From Desulfobulbaceae bacterium (GTDB lineage Bacteria; Desulfobacterota; Desulfobulbia; Desulfobulbales; Desulfobulbaceae), in the NCBI GenBank assembly GCA_011389815.1, contig JAABTP010000028.1, positions 1 through 35,710 on the forward strand: a stretch of DNA of 35,710 bases. Direction: 5' to 3'. This document shows, piece by piece, positions 26,844-35,117 of this stretch. The notes beneath the pieces were generated by a model, which was not told the origin of the DNA, made no database searches, and saw nothing but the letters and a program-made list of their open reading frames with translations. Made by a program: the position numbers and the translations under genes. Each line of letters opens with the position of its first letter. Positions within the stretch are counted from its first letter, which is position 1.

Positions 26844-28055
26844 TTAGAAAAAATATACCAGTTCGAGCAGAATATAACTGTCCTTTTCGATCCAGTATGC
26901 AGGATCCTGTTCATCTGCTGCAGAGATAAGCAGGGCCTCGGCGTTCAGTTTTATGCGTTCGCTTATCCGGCGGCCTGCTTCCAAAGAGAAGATACATGTT
27001 GACAGCTCCAGATCCTTGATCACCCCGCCCAGCAGTTCAGTTCCTGCAGCATCGTTCAGCGCAAGACGGAACCCGACCATGATATCGTTATTAAATGAAG
27101 AAAGAGCCAGCCTGCTTTCCCGGTCATCAAAGACGTATTCCCCGATAAGTCCGAGATCCATACTGGTTTCATACATACTGAAAAAGGTGTACTCAAAGCC
27201 TGCAACAGCAGCAGCAAAATTGCGGCCCTGGCCGGAACGGTACAGAACCTCTCCTTTGAGCAGCCAGCTGCCTGCAGTCATCTGTAGATCCAGTCCGGTC
27301 TGCCTGATCTGTTCATAATAGGGCAGCAGGACAGGACGATCCGGCTGACCATTCATGATCAAAGTCGGTTCTCTGGAGGTTCCGATAAACTGATACAATC
27401 CTATATCGGCATCTCCAAAGGTACTGCTGTAGCGAAGCGCAAGATCCACATGCTGTTCTTCGGAACTGCTTTCATACAGCGTCTGATCCGTATCAATAAC
27501 AAACGGGGTACGCAGCCGGTCTTTTTCTCCGGGAAAGTTTCGTTCACGAAACCAAGGCAGGAGAAAGAGATCCACAAGGCCCCAGTCCTGGAACAGAGAA
27601 AGACGCAGCATGGGCTGTCCAAGCTTCTCTTCCTCGTCAATGCCTTCAACCAGATCAGTCTGATTAATAATATCTACAAGATGGACAAATTCAGCCGCAC
27701 CCCAGAAAACTTTGCCTATACCAACCTGTAAATCTGCCCCTTCAATCGGATACAGGAAATTTGCCTCCCGGATATCCCAGTGACTCCGTTCGTCCGCATT
27801 GCTGTCAAGCCGGACAAAAGGCTTGAAAACAAGGCTTACCCCTGTGCTGAAGCTGTGGTAAAATTCCGCCTTTGCTGCTACAGAGGCTGTATGCTCTTCC
27901 TGGTTCAGGAAGCCCGGTTCTTCGAGAAAATACTGCCCTTCCAAAGCAATGCTGCCGTTCAGTTCAAAAGCAGTACCTGAAAAGGGAGAGACCAGAACCG
28001 CTCCCAATATCAGGAGCATTCCAATTATCCTGTTTTTGTTTTTTTTCAGAATCAT
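26844..28055 (-). CDS. Outer-membrane beta-barrel protein (DUF1302/porin-like)
   Basis: A 403-residue protein with a signal peptide (basic MILKKNKNR, hydrophobic core, cleavage near TAFA-type site TAFE at about 30). Behind it are alternating amphipathic strands (for example SIALEGQYFLEE, VSLVFKPFVRLDS, ADLQVGIGKVFWG, IMVGFRLALND), ending in aromatic residues VYFF. A terminal Phe is the usual mark for beta-barrel insertion. The profile is like DUF1302 or alginate-export-type barrels. Its ATG overlaps the stop of the upstream LolA-like gene (ATGA), and the PKS starts 19 bases downstream. I infer an outer-membrane channel or acceptor for the PKS product; the exact family is uncertain. Confidence 0.8.
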   Translation of the reverse strand: MILKKNKNRIIGMLLILGAVLVSPFSGTAFELNGSIALEGQYFLEEPGFLNQEEHTASVAAKAEFYHSFSTGVSLVFKPFVRLDSNADERSHWDIREANFLYPIEGADLQVGIGKVFWGAAEFVHLVDIINQTDLVEGIDEEEKLGQPMLRLSLFQDWGLVDLFLLPWFRERNFPGEKDRLRTPFVIDTDQTLYESSSEEQHVDLALRYSSTFGDADIGLYQFIGTSREPTLIMNGQPDRPVLLPYYEQIRQTGLDLQMTAGSWLLKGEVLYRSGQGRNFAAAVAGFEYTFFSMYETSMDLGLIGEYVFDDRESRLALSSFNNDIMVGFRLALNDAAGTELLGGVIKDLELSTCIFSLEAGRRISERIKLNAEALLISAADEQDPAYWIEKDSYILLELVYFF

Positions 28056-28849
28056 CTTGCCCGCTGTAATCTGTTCTTATTAAAATCTCTCTCTTTCAAC
28101 CCGGTCTGAAACCGGTAATTTTTGTAGAGCAGATCCGTTGACTTGCCGTTTTGGTGATTGACCATATGCAGTTTCTTGGCCCGCCAGTATCTGCCCAGAT
28201 ACTGCTGATAGTCTGCCAGAGTCAGGGTTTTCAGATGACTGTTTTTCCGGTCATAGTATTCTACTTTCCAGATTCGGTACTCTTTCTTGTCTCTCCAGAC
28301 AACCTGACGGCTATAGCCTGAATTTTCCTGATCAACAGGATAATATTTCACCACAGTGCATTCACGACCGTCCAGTATTTCATCACGTAAATATTTATAG
28401 GTATATTTCTCAATCTCCTGGCTGGAAATATCCTCATAGGAGAATTCACTTCCCATAAAAGAACCGGACTTGTTCCGGGAGTTAATTCGTTTTACCCGTT
28501 TCAGAGCAGGGAGGTAGAGCCACTGGTCGTCATCGCCGCTCTTATGAGAAAAGGTAAGAAAAGCGGTTCCTCGGACATCATGCGGGGTATGAAAGATGGA
28601 CAGGTTTTTATCACCGTCATTTTTGACTTCAAGGATTTTGTTGGTTATTTCACGTTTGCTCTCCTGGCCGTTCCTGTTGCGCAATATCATGACCATATCA
28701 GTGACCTGGTCACCAAACCCCTGGTCCCGACGTTCAGCTTCCACGGCAATAGCCAGCCCTTTTTCTTCTGGAGTTTCTGCACGACCCGCAGATATCTGCA
28801 GCACAACTGCGCTGAACAGGGCAGCGGTCAGGACTGTAAAAAGTTTCAT
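28052..28849 (-). CDS. LolA-like outer-membrane lipoprotein-sorting family protein
   Basis: 265 residues from the ATG at 28849, chosen because a perfect AGGAGG (28855-28860) lies just upstream and the product then begins with a signal peptide (MKLFTVLTAALFSAVVL, cleavage near GRAE). A longer frame exists but adds 40 unlikely residues. The mature part has the pattern of the LolA-like outer-membrane lipoprotein-sorting family: MVMILRNRNGQES, DDQWLYLPALKRVKRI, GSFMGSEFSYEDI, and a C-terminal set of strands about modifying a measured backbone (YRIWKVEYYD, LADYQQYLGRYW). Such proteins commonly accompany MMPL/RND exporters and are thought to carry hydrophobic cargo across the periplasm. It overlaps the barrel gene by four bases and lies 163 bases after the exporter gene, with a hairpin repeat in that gap. 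Confidence 0.87.
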   Translation of the reverse strand: MKLFTVLTAALFSAVVLQISAGRAETPEEKGLAIAVEAERRDQGFGDQVTDMVMILRNRNGQESKREITNKILEVKNDGDKNLSIFHTPHDVRGTAFLTFSHKSGDDDQWLYLPALKRVKRINSRNKSGSFMGSEFSYEDISSQEIEKYTYKYLRDEILDGRECTVVKYYPVDQENSGYSRQVVWRDKKEYRIWKVEYYDRKNSHLKTLTLADYQQYLGRYWRAKKLHMVNHQNGKSTDLLYKNYRFQTGLKERDFNKNRLQRAR

Positions 28850-28927
28850 AGTTTCCTCCTTTATCTTTATTGCAATAAGGCATTGTTCAGAAAAATAGAT
28901 CTCCGTTTTCGGTTCAGGGTCTGTAAA

Positions 28928-28985
28928 GGCAGGCCCATGTGCCTGCCCTGAATCATAACGGGCAATCACAGGAGATTGCCCCTAC
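28928..28985. repeat. Double-hairpin dispersed repeat, copy 2
   Basis: GGCAGGC (28928-28934) pairs with GCCTGCC (28941-28947). GGGCAAT (28960-28966) pairs with ATTGCCC (28975-28981) around the loop CACAGGAG, followed by CTAC. The layout matches 2853-2914. The loop start CACAGG, the GGGC/GCCC base and the trailing CTAC are conserved, while the inner stem pairs differ in a compensating way. It lies between the exporter and LolA-like genes, so it would be transcribed with them. Confidence 0.75.
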
Positions 28986-29012
28986 AGAATTTCATGTAAA
29001 GGTGCGAAGATT

Positions 29013-31304
29013 TTATCTACGGTCAAGCTTCATGAGCAGTACCGGCAGAAAGAAGAAATCAAGCAGCAGGGCAAAGCTGATGGTGATTGCGGTCATGCCA
29101 CCCATATGTGAATTAATTTGAAAACCTGAACAGGCAAGCACGGAAAAACCGCCCACAAGCGTAACTGTGGAAATCCACATGGGTGAGGCAACCGCTCTGA
29201 AGGCAAAGCGTATCGCATCTTCGGGTGACATACCGTGCTCAATTCTGCCCCGCTGGTATTTTGCCAGAAAATGTACAGTGTCGTCCACCACGATGCCCAT
29301 AGTCATAGCCATGAGCACGGAAACTGCCAAACCGACCTGCCCTACAGCATATCCCCAAACGCCGAATCCCATAAAGGCAGGAGCAAGATTGGGCAGCAGA
29401 CTGATAAGACCGAGCTTAAGGCTGCGCAAAACAAACACCAAAATGAGAGAGATCAGGGCAAGGGCGAGCACAGAGGCGGAGAGCATAGATTTGATATTTC
29501 GCTCAGAAAGATGAGAAAACATCATAGTTACACCGGAACCGTGGGTGTACATGGAGGGCAGACCGTTTTCCCTGAGCCACTGCCGGCCTGCAAGTTCCAG
29601 TTCCCGCATCTCTTTGGTGCTGGCTCCGACCAGGGAGACTGTCATTCTGCTGGAAGATTTCTTTATATTGATCCGGTCATTCAGATCCAGCCCAAAGGGA
29701 AGATTCATCTCATAGAGCAGTAGGTATTGTGCCGATAGACCGCGATTCTCCGGGAGTCTGTAAAAGGACTCGTCGCTGTTGTGCATATTTTGGTTGATCT
29801 GCTTGATAATGTCCGTGAAGGTATAGACATGGCAGACATGCTTTTGCTGTCGGAGCCAGTGAGCAAAGGCATCTACCCTGCGCTGATATTGTGGATCATT
29901 TACTCCTCCCTCCTGGCCGGAATCAAGATCCCAGTCAATCATATACATGCCGGTCAGATGCTCGGATGTAAAATCCGTGGCTCGACGATAATCAAAACGT
30001 GTGCTGAAATACTTGACAAAATCATCATCCAGTTCAATGCGGGGTATTCCTGCAGCTGTCGTAAGCATGAGTATGGGCATGCACCAACAGATTGCAGTGC
30101 GTCTGGCAATGACAAATTCGGCGAGCCGCTCAAACAGTGGAGAAAAACGAGTATCCGGCTGCCCTGCCACCTTGATCGGAAGAACCGCCATAGCAGCCGG
30201 CAGAAAAAAAACAGAGTACAAAAAAGCAGCGATAACGCCCATGGCCACAATATTACCAAGATCACGGAAGGGTGGGGCATCAGAGAAATTCATGCTCAGA
30301 AAGCCCACAGCTGTGGTCAGGCTGGTGACCATGACAGACTGAAAGTTGATCTGCAGAGATTTCTGAATCGCTCTGTGCCGGTCAAGACCGAGGCGCATCT
30401 GCTGGAACACGGCTACCAGGATATGGACTGAATCCGCAACTGCCAGAGTGAGAATAATTGTGGGGCCGTTGGAAGAGGCAGGATTCATCTGTATGCCCAG
30501 CCACCCGGCCAGTCCCATACCAGTAAGCCCTGACAAGAGGATAACAAGGAATGTCAGGATCATGCCGGAAACGGAGCGCAGGCTGTAGCTCAGAATCAGT
30601 AGTAGAACGCAGCACATAATCGGAACCAACAGGCGTATATCCTCCTTGGCTGCTTTTTCAAAGGCGGTATCAATCATGACAACACCAGTAACGTAAACAT
30701 CCAGAGAGGGATACTTTTTCAGTATTTTATCTCTCAAGGCATAACTGGCTGCTGCTATCTCATCTGACTCCTTGCCGGATTTTTCCGGTTTAACAATATT
30801 GACATTGACACCGGTAACATGCCCTGATTCGGAGATGAGCCGTCCGACCAGCAGGGGATCGTGGAGTGCAATGTTTCGTATTTCTCCTATCTGTTCAAGG
30901 CTCAGTTGTTCAGCGTCATATACGAGATTTTCAACCGTCAGGTCGTCTGCTTCTACTCTGGTATGTTGGTAATTGGTAAGAGAATCAACCCGGCTTGAAT
31001 AGGGGATTTTCCATGCCTCTTCAGTGAGTTCCTGCAGGGCAGTCAGAACATCTTGTGTAAAAACATTCCCGGACTTAGGCGCAACAGTAAAAAAAACGTT
31101 TTCAAATTTGGTATACGTTTGTTCCAAGGCGTTTAAGGCCTGCAGCTGAGGATTTTCTTGAGAAAAAAAGATTCTGCTGTTACTGGTAAATTCGAGAAAA
31201 CGAATACCGGCTCCGGCTGCGCCTGCAAGTAACAAGGTAAGCAGAATCAGCTGCCATCTGTATCTGATAACAACCTGTCCAAGCCATATCTCAAATGCAT
31301 TCAT
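29013..31304 (-). CDS. MMPL/RND-superfamily exporter
   Basis: A 763-residue inner-membrane protein with the duplicated RND layout. One N-terminal helix (about 16-34) is followed by a large periplasmic loop (about 35-225) and a block of helices (about 228-370, including VLLLILSYSLRSVSGMILTFLVILLSG). A second single helix (about 400-418) and loop (about 420-620) follow, then a second helix block to the C-terminus. Conserved acidic membrane residues occur in LTLAVADSVHIL and GIVVDDTVHFLAKY, the proton-relay type sites. This family (MMPL, HpnN) moves lipids and other hydrophobic compounds out of the inner membrane. It is the first gene of the operon leading through the LolA-like protein and barrel to the PKS. 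I infer that it exports the PKS product. The ribosome site is weak. Confidence 0.92.
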   Translation of the reverse strand: MNAFEIWLGQVVIRYRWQLILLTLLLAGAAGAGIRFLEFTSNSRIFFSQENPQLQALNALEQTYTKFENVFFTVAPKSGNVFTQDVLTALQELTEEAWKIPYSSRVDSLTNYQHTRVEADDLTVENLVYDAEQLSLEQIGEIRNIALHDPLLVGRLISESGHVTGVNVNIVKPEKSGKESDEIAAASYALRDKILKKYPSLDVYVTGVVMIDTAFEKAAKEDIRLLVPIMCCVLLLILSYSLRSVSGMILTFLVILLSGLTGMGLAGWLGIQMNPASSNGPTIILTLAVADSVHILVAVFQQMRLGLDRHRAIQKSLQINFQSVMVTSLTTAVGFLSMNFSDAPPFRDLGNIVAMGVIAAFLYSVFFLPAAMAVLPIKVAGQPDTRFSPLFERLAEFVIARRTAICWCMPILMLTTAAGIPRIELDDDFVKYFSTRFDYRRATDFTSEHLTGMYMIDWDLDSGQEGGVNDPQYQRRVDAFAHWLRQQKHVCHVYTFTDIIKQINQNMHNSDESFYRLPENRGLSAQYLLLYEMNLPFGLDLNDRINIKKSSSRMTVSLVGASTKEMRELELAGRQWLRENGLPSMYTHGSGVTMMFSHLSERNIKSMLSASVLALALISLILVFVLRSLKLGLISLLPNLAPAFMGFGVWGYAVGQVGLAVSVLMAMTMGIVVDDTVHFLAKYQRGRIEHGMSPEDAIRFAFRAVASPMWISTVTLVGGFSVLACSGFQINSHMGGMTAITISFALLLDFFFLPVLLMKLDRR

Positions 31305-31659
31305 TTTGCTCTATTTTTATAGTATTATAGTTCAAGGCATTCTGCTGATTCGTTATCCTTTACATGCACCGTAACTGCATTTTCAAAATATTACAACAAG
31401 CGATGACGGGCAGTTGAAGACAACAGCGAAATCGGATTTATTTTTTCTTATCACCGGGATAATCCTTGTGTTTATTATTTGATTATGATATATATTAATT
31501 AGAATTTTGATTCTTTTATCAAAGGCATGTTGACGATTGCTATGATGACTCCTCTGAAAATCTGCTGTCCTTACTCCTGGTAGCGTTTTGTTCTGCCAGG
31601 AGTGCATTATGGTTTTTTCGTCGAAACAATAGAAATACAAAAACGTAAAGAGGTACCAG
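31305..31659. promoter_or_regulatory. Divergent control region, PKS/export operon versus flavoenzyme
   Basis: This AT-rich 355-base spacer separates the two divergent transcription units and must carry both promoters. I see no convincing operator. At 31573-31603 there is a strong hairpin: ACTCCTGGTAG pairs with CTGCCAGGAGT (11 bp with one G-U pair). It is followed by GGTTTTTTCG and ends about 56 bases before the flavoenzyme ATG. It could be an attenuator in the flavoenzyme leader or a stop for antisense transcription. Confidence 0.5.
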
Positions 31660-33468
31660 ATGATTTCACGCAGAGATTTTCTACGAATATCGGCAATGGC
31701 CTCAGCAGCAGCACTCGTGAACTGGCAGTTTCCCGGCTTAGATAAAAGAGCGCATGCAAATGAGGGGTATGATGCTATTATTATCGGTGCCGGGCTGGGG
31801 GGCTTGTCCTGTGCTGCATTGCTTGCACAAAAAGGGGGTAAACCTCTGGTGATTGACCAACGTGATAAGGTCGGAGGGTATGCCACTTCGTTTGAACGCT
31901 ATGGTTCGGGAATTGAAAGCCCGTTTCTATGTGAAGCATCTTTGCACGGCCTAACGGGCAATCCGCTGGGTATGGCGTTATTGACTGAGCTATTAGGGAA
32001 GCCGCCAGAAGAAATAAAATCAGCAAGGCTCGTCCCCCACGAATACAGTTGGAGTTCTGTTTACCCCGATTTTCCACTGAATATACCGCAGCCTCTGAAA
32101 GGGGCTGCTCCCGAGGAAACTTTGACAGGGCTTGGAGAGATGCTGGTATCCATGTTTCCTGATGAGGCAAAGGGAATTACAGGATACATGCAGTGCTGGG
32201 GTGGCCTGCTTGTCGACATAGCAAAATTTTACAACCCCGACCCTGATATCGGGGGGCTTCCTGATGATATTTCCCAGTTTCCTCTTGCCTATCCTACATG
32301 GGCGAGCATGCTGTGGGAGGAAAAGAAGAAAAAAACAAAAACAGAAACAAAAACACTGACGGATCTTTTTAAGGAATACAAGATCAAGAATTCGCAGCTA
32401 CAGGCTATTCTTGGTCAGTCTTGGCCGTATTATGGACTCCCGCCTTCAGAAATACCTGCTTGGCTCTATCTCATGTACACAGGATTTTATCACGTCTATG
32501 GGAACTACTATATCAAAGGAACTTCTCAGAGCTTGAGCAATGCATTAGCTCAAGCAATTATATACCCACAGGGAGGAGCATACCCCGATGGTACGCCGTA
32601 TCCTGGAGGAGATGTGTTGCTGAATACCGAGGTGACGGAAATCCTTCTTGAGAACGGAAGAGCCGTTGGTGTGAAAACAAAGCAGGGAGAGGCATATTAT
32701 GCTAACGCTGTGGTAAGTAATGCGGCTGTGCCTCAGACGATGCGGCTCCTTCCTGAATCAGCGGCCATGCCTCCAGAGTATAATGATTATCTTGACATGA
32801 TATCTTCATATCAACCGAGTACGAGCCATTTCAACCTTTGGCTGAAGGTAGATCTGCGCGAAGACGATGATTTTTTTGAGCGCTATCAGAATCTCGGGTC
32901 AAATACGCTGGTATATCCCGATTACAAACACTCGTATAAGGGGAGTATGCAATGCGATCCTGAAAAATCAGGTTTTGCTATCGTCGCATACGATAAAGTC
33001 GATACTGTTTCACCGGAAGGCTGTGCCTCAATCACGCTTACCATGCTTACCGGTTATACGCCGTGGGAAAAATTCGAAGCAGTCTATAGAAATGAGTATG
33101 GCGGTAGCGAAACAGTCAGGGGAAATGTGACATTCGACGATTATAGCGCTGAGAAAGATCGTATTGCCGAAACCCTGATCAAACTGGCTGATGAGCGAGT
33201 ACTGCCGGGTCTTTCCGACAGGGCTACTAAATTGGATGCCTCCACGCCGTTGACCAATGTCCGCTTTACCTATAATAATCAGGGCGCAATATATGGATAC
33301 GATCAAACGGAGGAAAACTCGGGATTAACTCGGCTTGGCAACAGGACGCCTATACCGGGGCTTTATCTTGCAGGTGCCTGGACTAACCCTGGGGGCGGTT
33401 TTGAATTGGTAATGCTCTCAGGAAAAGAGGTTGTTAAATGCATTGCTGAAGACTGCGGGCTTTTCTGA
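31660..33468 (+). CDS. Tat-exported FAD oxidoreductase, phytoene desaturase/carotenoid isomerase-like
   Basis: A 602-residue flavoprotein. The start follows AAAGAGG (31647-31653). The N-terminus is a Tat signal (RRDFLR at 4-9, hydrophobic stretch, cleavage near AHANE at about 34). It is followed directly by the FAD-binding dinucleotide fold DAIIIGAGLGGLSCAALLAQ (G43, G45, G48) and VIDQRDKVGGYATSFER. The C-terminus has the family closing motif TPIPGLYLAGAWTNPGGGF. The overall shape is that of phytoene dehydrogenase, CrtI and carotenoid isomerase relatives, which desaturate or isomerise long polyenes. The Tat signal places the folded FAD enzyme in the periplasm. It diverges from the exporter-LolA-barrel-PKS operon, so a role on the exported polyene is a reasonable inference. 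A terminator follows at 33491. Confidence 0.9.
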   Translation: MISRRDFLRISAMASAAALVNWQFPGLDKRAHANEGYDAIIIGAGLGGLSCAALLAQKGGKPLVIDQRDKVGGYATSFERYGSGIESPFLCEASLHGLTGNPLGMALLTELLGKPPEEIKSARLVPHEYSWSSVYPDFPLNIPQPLKGAAPEETLTGLGEMLVSMFPDEAKGITGYMQCWGGLLVDIAKFYNPDPDIGGLPDDISQFPLAYPTWASMLWEEKKKKTKTETKTLTDLFKEYKIKNSQLQAILGQSWPYYGLPPSEIPAWLYLMYTGFYHVYGNYYIKGTSQSLSNALAQAIIYPQGGAYPDGTPYPGGDVLLNTEVTEILLENGRAVGVKTKQGEAYYANAVVSNAAVPQTMRLLPESAAMPPEYNDYLDMISSYQPSTSHFNLWLKVDLREDDDFFERYQNLGSNTLVYPDYKHSYKGSMQCDPEKSGFAIVAYDKVDTVSPEGCASITLTMLTGYTPWEKFEAVYRNEYGGSETVRGNVTFDDYSAEKDRIAETLIKLADERVLPGLSDRATKLDASTPLTNVRFTYNNQGAIYGYDQTEENSGLTRLGNRTPIPGLYLAGAWTNPGGGFELVMLSGKEVVKCIAEDCGLF

Positions 33469-33490
33469 GGATCAAATTTTTTTTAAAGGA

Positions 33491-33520
33491 GGGCAGGCTG
33501 AATGACGGTCTGTCCTTTAT
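33491..33520 (+). terminator. Probable intrinsic terminator after the flavoenzyme
   Basis: GGGCAGGC (33491-33498) pairs with GTCTGTCC (33508-33515) with G-U pairs, followed by TTTATTATTT. It is 22 bases after the stop codon. The stem is modest, so confidence is moderate. Confidence 0.5.
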
Positions 33521-33536
33521 TATTTCGTTATAGTAA

Positions 33537-33842
33537 ACCACCCCCTCTGGGGGTGGTCAGAGTTCAACGGCTCTGCCAGTTGAACAGCCATGCTTTCGTA
33601 ATGGTGCCGGTCATGATGGAAAGCGCATTTTTATTAACCGATCAATCTTGAGTGTATCCCGTGCTATATGTTCGCAGGACGCCTTGGTTATGCACGGTGC
33701 GTGAAGCTCTGTTTGCATGCACAATGTCCTGTACGGCAACGGTTGAAGATAAGCACAGTTTCCTGATGCTAATTTTGTCAGTGTACGTGTTCTGAAAGCG
33801 GGAGCAAAGTAGACAAATGCCCTCTGGGCTTACCCCCCTGGT
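33537..33842. other. Non-coding stretch with strong hairpins, probably a mobile-element remnant
   Basis: A perfect hairpin stands at one end: ACCACCCCC (33537-33545), loop TCT, GGGGGTGGT (33549-33557). A second lies beside it: GTTCAAC (33562-33568) and GTTGAAC (33579-33585), extended by GGC/GCC. The other end, before the insertion sequence split it, would have read ACCCCCCTGGTGGGGTGG, again a C-run/G-run hairpin. A 67-codon minus-strand frame (33642-33845) resembles nothing I know and starts inside the insertion sequence, so it is not a gene. Hairpins at the ends of a short element recall IS200/IS605-type ends and their structured RNAs, but this is only a resemblance. Confidence 0.45.
33832..33842 (+). 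repeat. Target-site duplication, left copy
   Basis: ACCCCCCTGGT immediately before the left inverted repeat is identical to 35107-35117 after the right inverted repeat. At 11 bases it is slightly longer than the 8-10 usually given for ISAs1-type elements, so the outermost bases may match by chance. Confidence 0.75.
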
Positions 33843-33867
33843 CACGGCTTTCTCATAAAAAAAAGCA

Positions 33868-33896
33868 TTGACAGTTCAAGGTAATATGGAGATTAT
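33868..33896 (+). promoter_or_regulatory. Promoter of the insertion sequence transposase
   Basis: A perfect TTGACA at 33868-33873 and GATTAT at 33891-33896 are separated by 17 bases. It lies just inside the left inverted repeat, 38 bases before the transposase ATG. Confidence 0.55.
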
Positions 33897-33933
33897 TAGG
33901 CACTCATTTTAATTTCACATAAGGAGAATAACT

Positions 33934-35096
33934 ATGAATAATGAACTGTCGTGTAAAAATAAGCAGATTGTAAATTTCGTGGAAGCCTTGAGCATGATGC
34001 CGGATCATCGTGACAATCGGGGTAAAAAAAAGAGCTGATTCCGGCTGTGATAATCGCCGGATTTGTTTCGGCTACTCTGGTCGGTCGTTCATCCTTGTCA
34101 GGAATTCACAGATTTATAGAGCACCGAATCAACTGGTTGCGGGAAGTGACCGGATATGAAAATGCTGATATCATTTTGCGTGCTCACCTGCCGCGTTTTC
34201 TGAATCAGTTGGACTGGGACACGTTGAATGATCTGATTGAAGAGCATTTTGGCGTATATATAGAACGTGATGAAAACAAAGAATGGGTGGCAATTGATGG
34301 TAAAGCTTTCAGGGGGACGATAAAAGGAGGTGATAAACAGTCAGTTGTTCTCAGTGTGACTCATGACAGCAGAAAAGTTATAGCGCAGGCCCGACAAACA
34401 GGAAATAAGTCCAGTGAAATTCCCGTGGTGCGGAATCTGCTGAAAAGCTCGGGGCTTGAACGGCAAAAGGTCACCTTGGATGCGCATCACCTCAACCCTT
34501 TAACAACCTCTCAGATTCATCAAGCCGGAGGGTGTTATCTGATCCAGGCAAAAGAGAACCAACCGATTCTTTTAGATAAATGCCGTACCTTAGAGACTGC
34601 GGGTGAATTACTCGCCGAAAATATTGATCATGATAAAGCAAACGGTCGCATGACTATCCGGCATTCCAGACTTTTTTCGATGGAGTCGTTAAACCTTGAT
34701 AAACGTTGGTGTGATAGTGGCATGAAATCATTAACAGTTGTGAAGCGTGAAACATTTGAGATTGCCACCAGGAAAACGACTGTTGAAACATCTTATTATG
34801 TCAGTAATATTGCAATTGATCGAAATTGTACACAACAGACGGTTGATGAAACAGCGGGGGCTATTCGCGGTCATTGGGGTGTGGAAGCTGACAACCATAT
34901 TCGTGATAAAACTTTTAATGAGGACAATGTGAAAACGAAGTACGGAAACCAGGCTCAAATTATGGGAAGACTGCGAGGTCTGGCAATGGGGTTGATTCGC
35001 AAGACCAAAACGAAAAACTTTCAGGCAGTGATAGATAAATTCGTTGACTGCCCGGATAGTTTGGTATCTATGCTGAAAAGCGCAAATTTTTTATGA
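33934..35096 (+). CDS. ISAs1-family DDE transposase, made by a -1 frameshift or interrupted by one
   Basis: The ATG at 33934 has a strong ribosome site (AAGGAG, 33921-33926). The first frame encodes 34 residues and ends at TGA 34036, with the N-terminal motif ALSMMPDHRDNRGKKK typical of this family (FxxLPDPR). The rest of the protein is in the -1 frame, joined at an A_AAA_AAG heptamer (34026-34032), giving a 387-residue product of the usual family length. The catalytic core is visible: first Asp in WVAIDGKAFRG, second in TLDAHHLNP, and the Glu region in HWGVEADNHIRDKTFNED. Without the shift only the part from 34047 could be made from a GTG with no good ribosome site. The alternative is a one-base deletion in an A run, which would make it a pseudogene. 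Confidence 0.85.
34026..34061 (+). promoter_or_regulatory. Candidate -1 programmed frameshift signal in the transposase gene
   Basis: A_AAA_AAG at 34026-34032 is in the correct register with the zero frame (codons AAA AAG). A GC-rich hairpin follows: TCCGGC (34040-34045) pairs with GCCGGA (34056-34061), starting 7 bases after the heptamer. The zero-frame stop TGA is just downstream at 34036. The eight-A run could also allow transcriptional slippage, giving the same fused product. Confidence 0.6.
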
Positions 35097-35106
35097 GAAA
35101 GCCGTG

Positions 35107-35117
35107 ACCCCCCTGGT
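35107..35117 (+). repeat. Target-site duplication, right copy
   Basis: ACCCCCCTGGT directly after the right inverted repeat, identical to 33832-33842. Removing the element and one copy restores a C-run/G-run hairpin sequence (CCCCCCTGGTGGGGTGG). Confidence 0.75.

Larger units (their letters stand above)
33843..35106 (+). mobile_element. Complete ISAs1-family insertion sequence, 1264 bp
   Basis: The element is bounded by perfect 20-base terminal inverted repeats (CACGGCTTTCTCATAAAAAA at the left, its reverse complement at 35087-35106), flanked by an 11-base direct repeat. It carries one transposase gene in two frames on the plus strand, with its own promoter and ribosome site. The right inverted repeat overlaps the last codons of the transposase gene. 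Intact ends, an exact target duplication and an otherwise intact catalytic region suggest a recent insertion. The target lies in a C-run/G-run hairpin of an older remnant. Confidence 0.92.

Noticed and set aside
28850-28969. 40-residue extension of the LolA-like protein
   Set aside because: A perfect AGGAGG directly before the internal ATG and a signal peptide starting there show the shorter form; the extension would read through part of the hairpin repeat.
31500-31560. Sigma54-type promoter in the divergent spacer
   Set aside because: GGCATG and TTGC occur near 31525-31540 but the GG-to-GC spacing is about 13 rather than 10 bases.
33642-33845. 67-codon minus-strand frame as a gene
   Set aside because: It begins inside the inverted repeat of the insertion sequence, has no ribosome site or recognisable motif, and upstream of the insertion the frame is closed by a stop.
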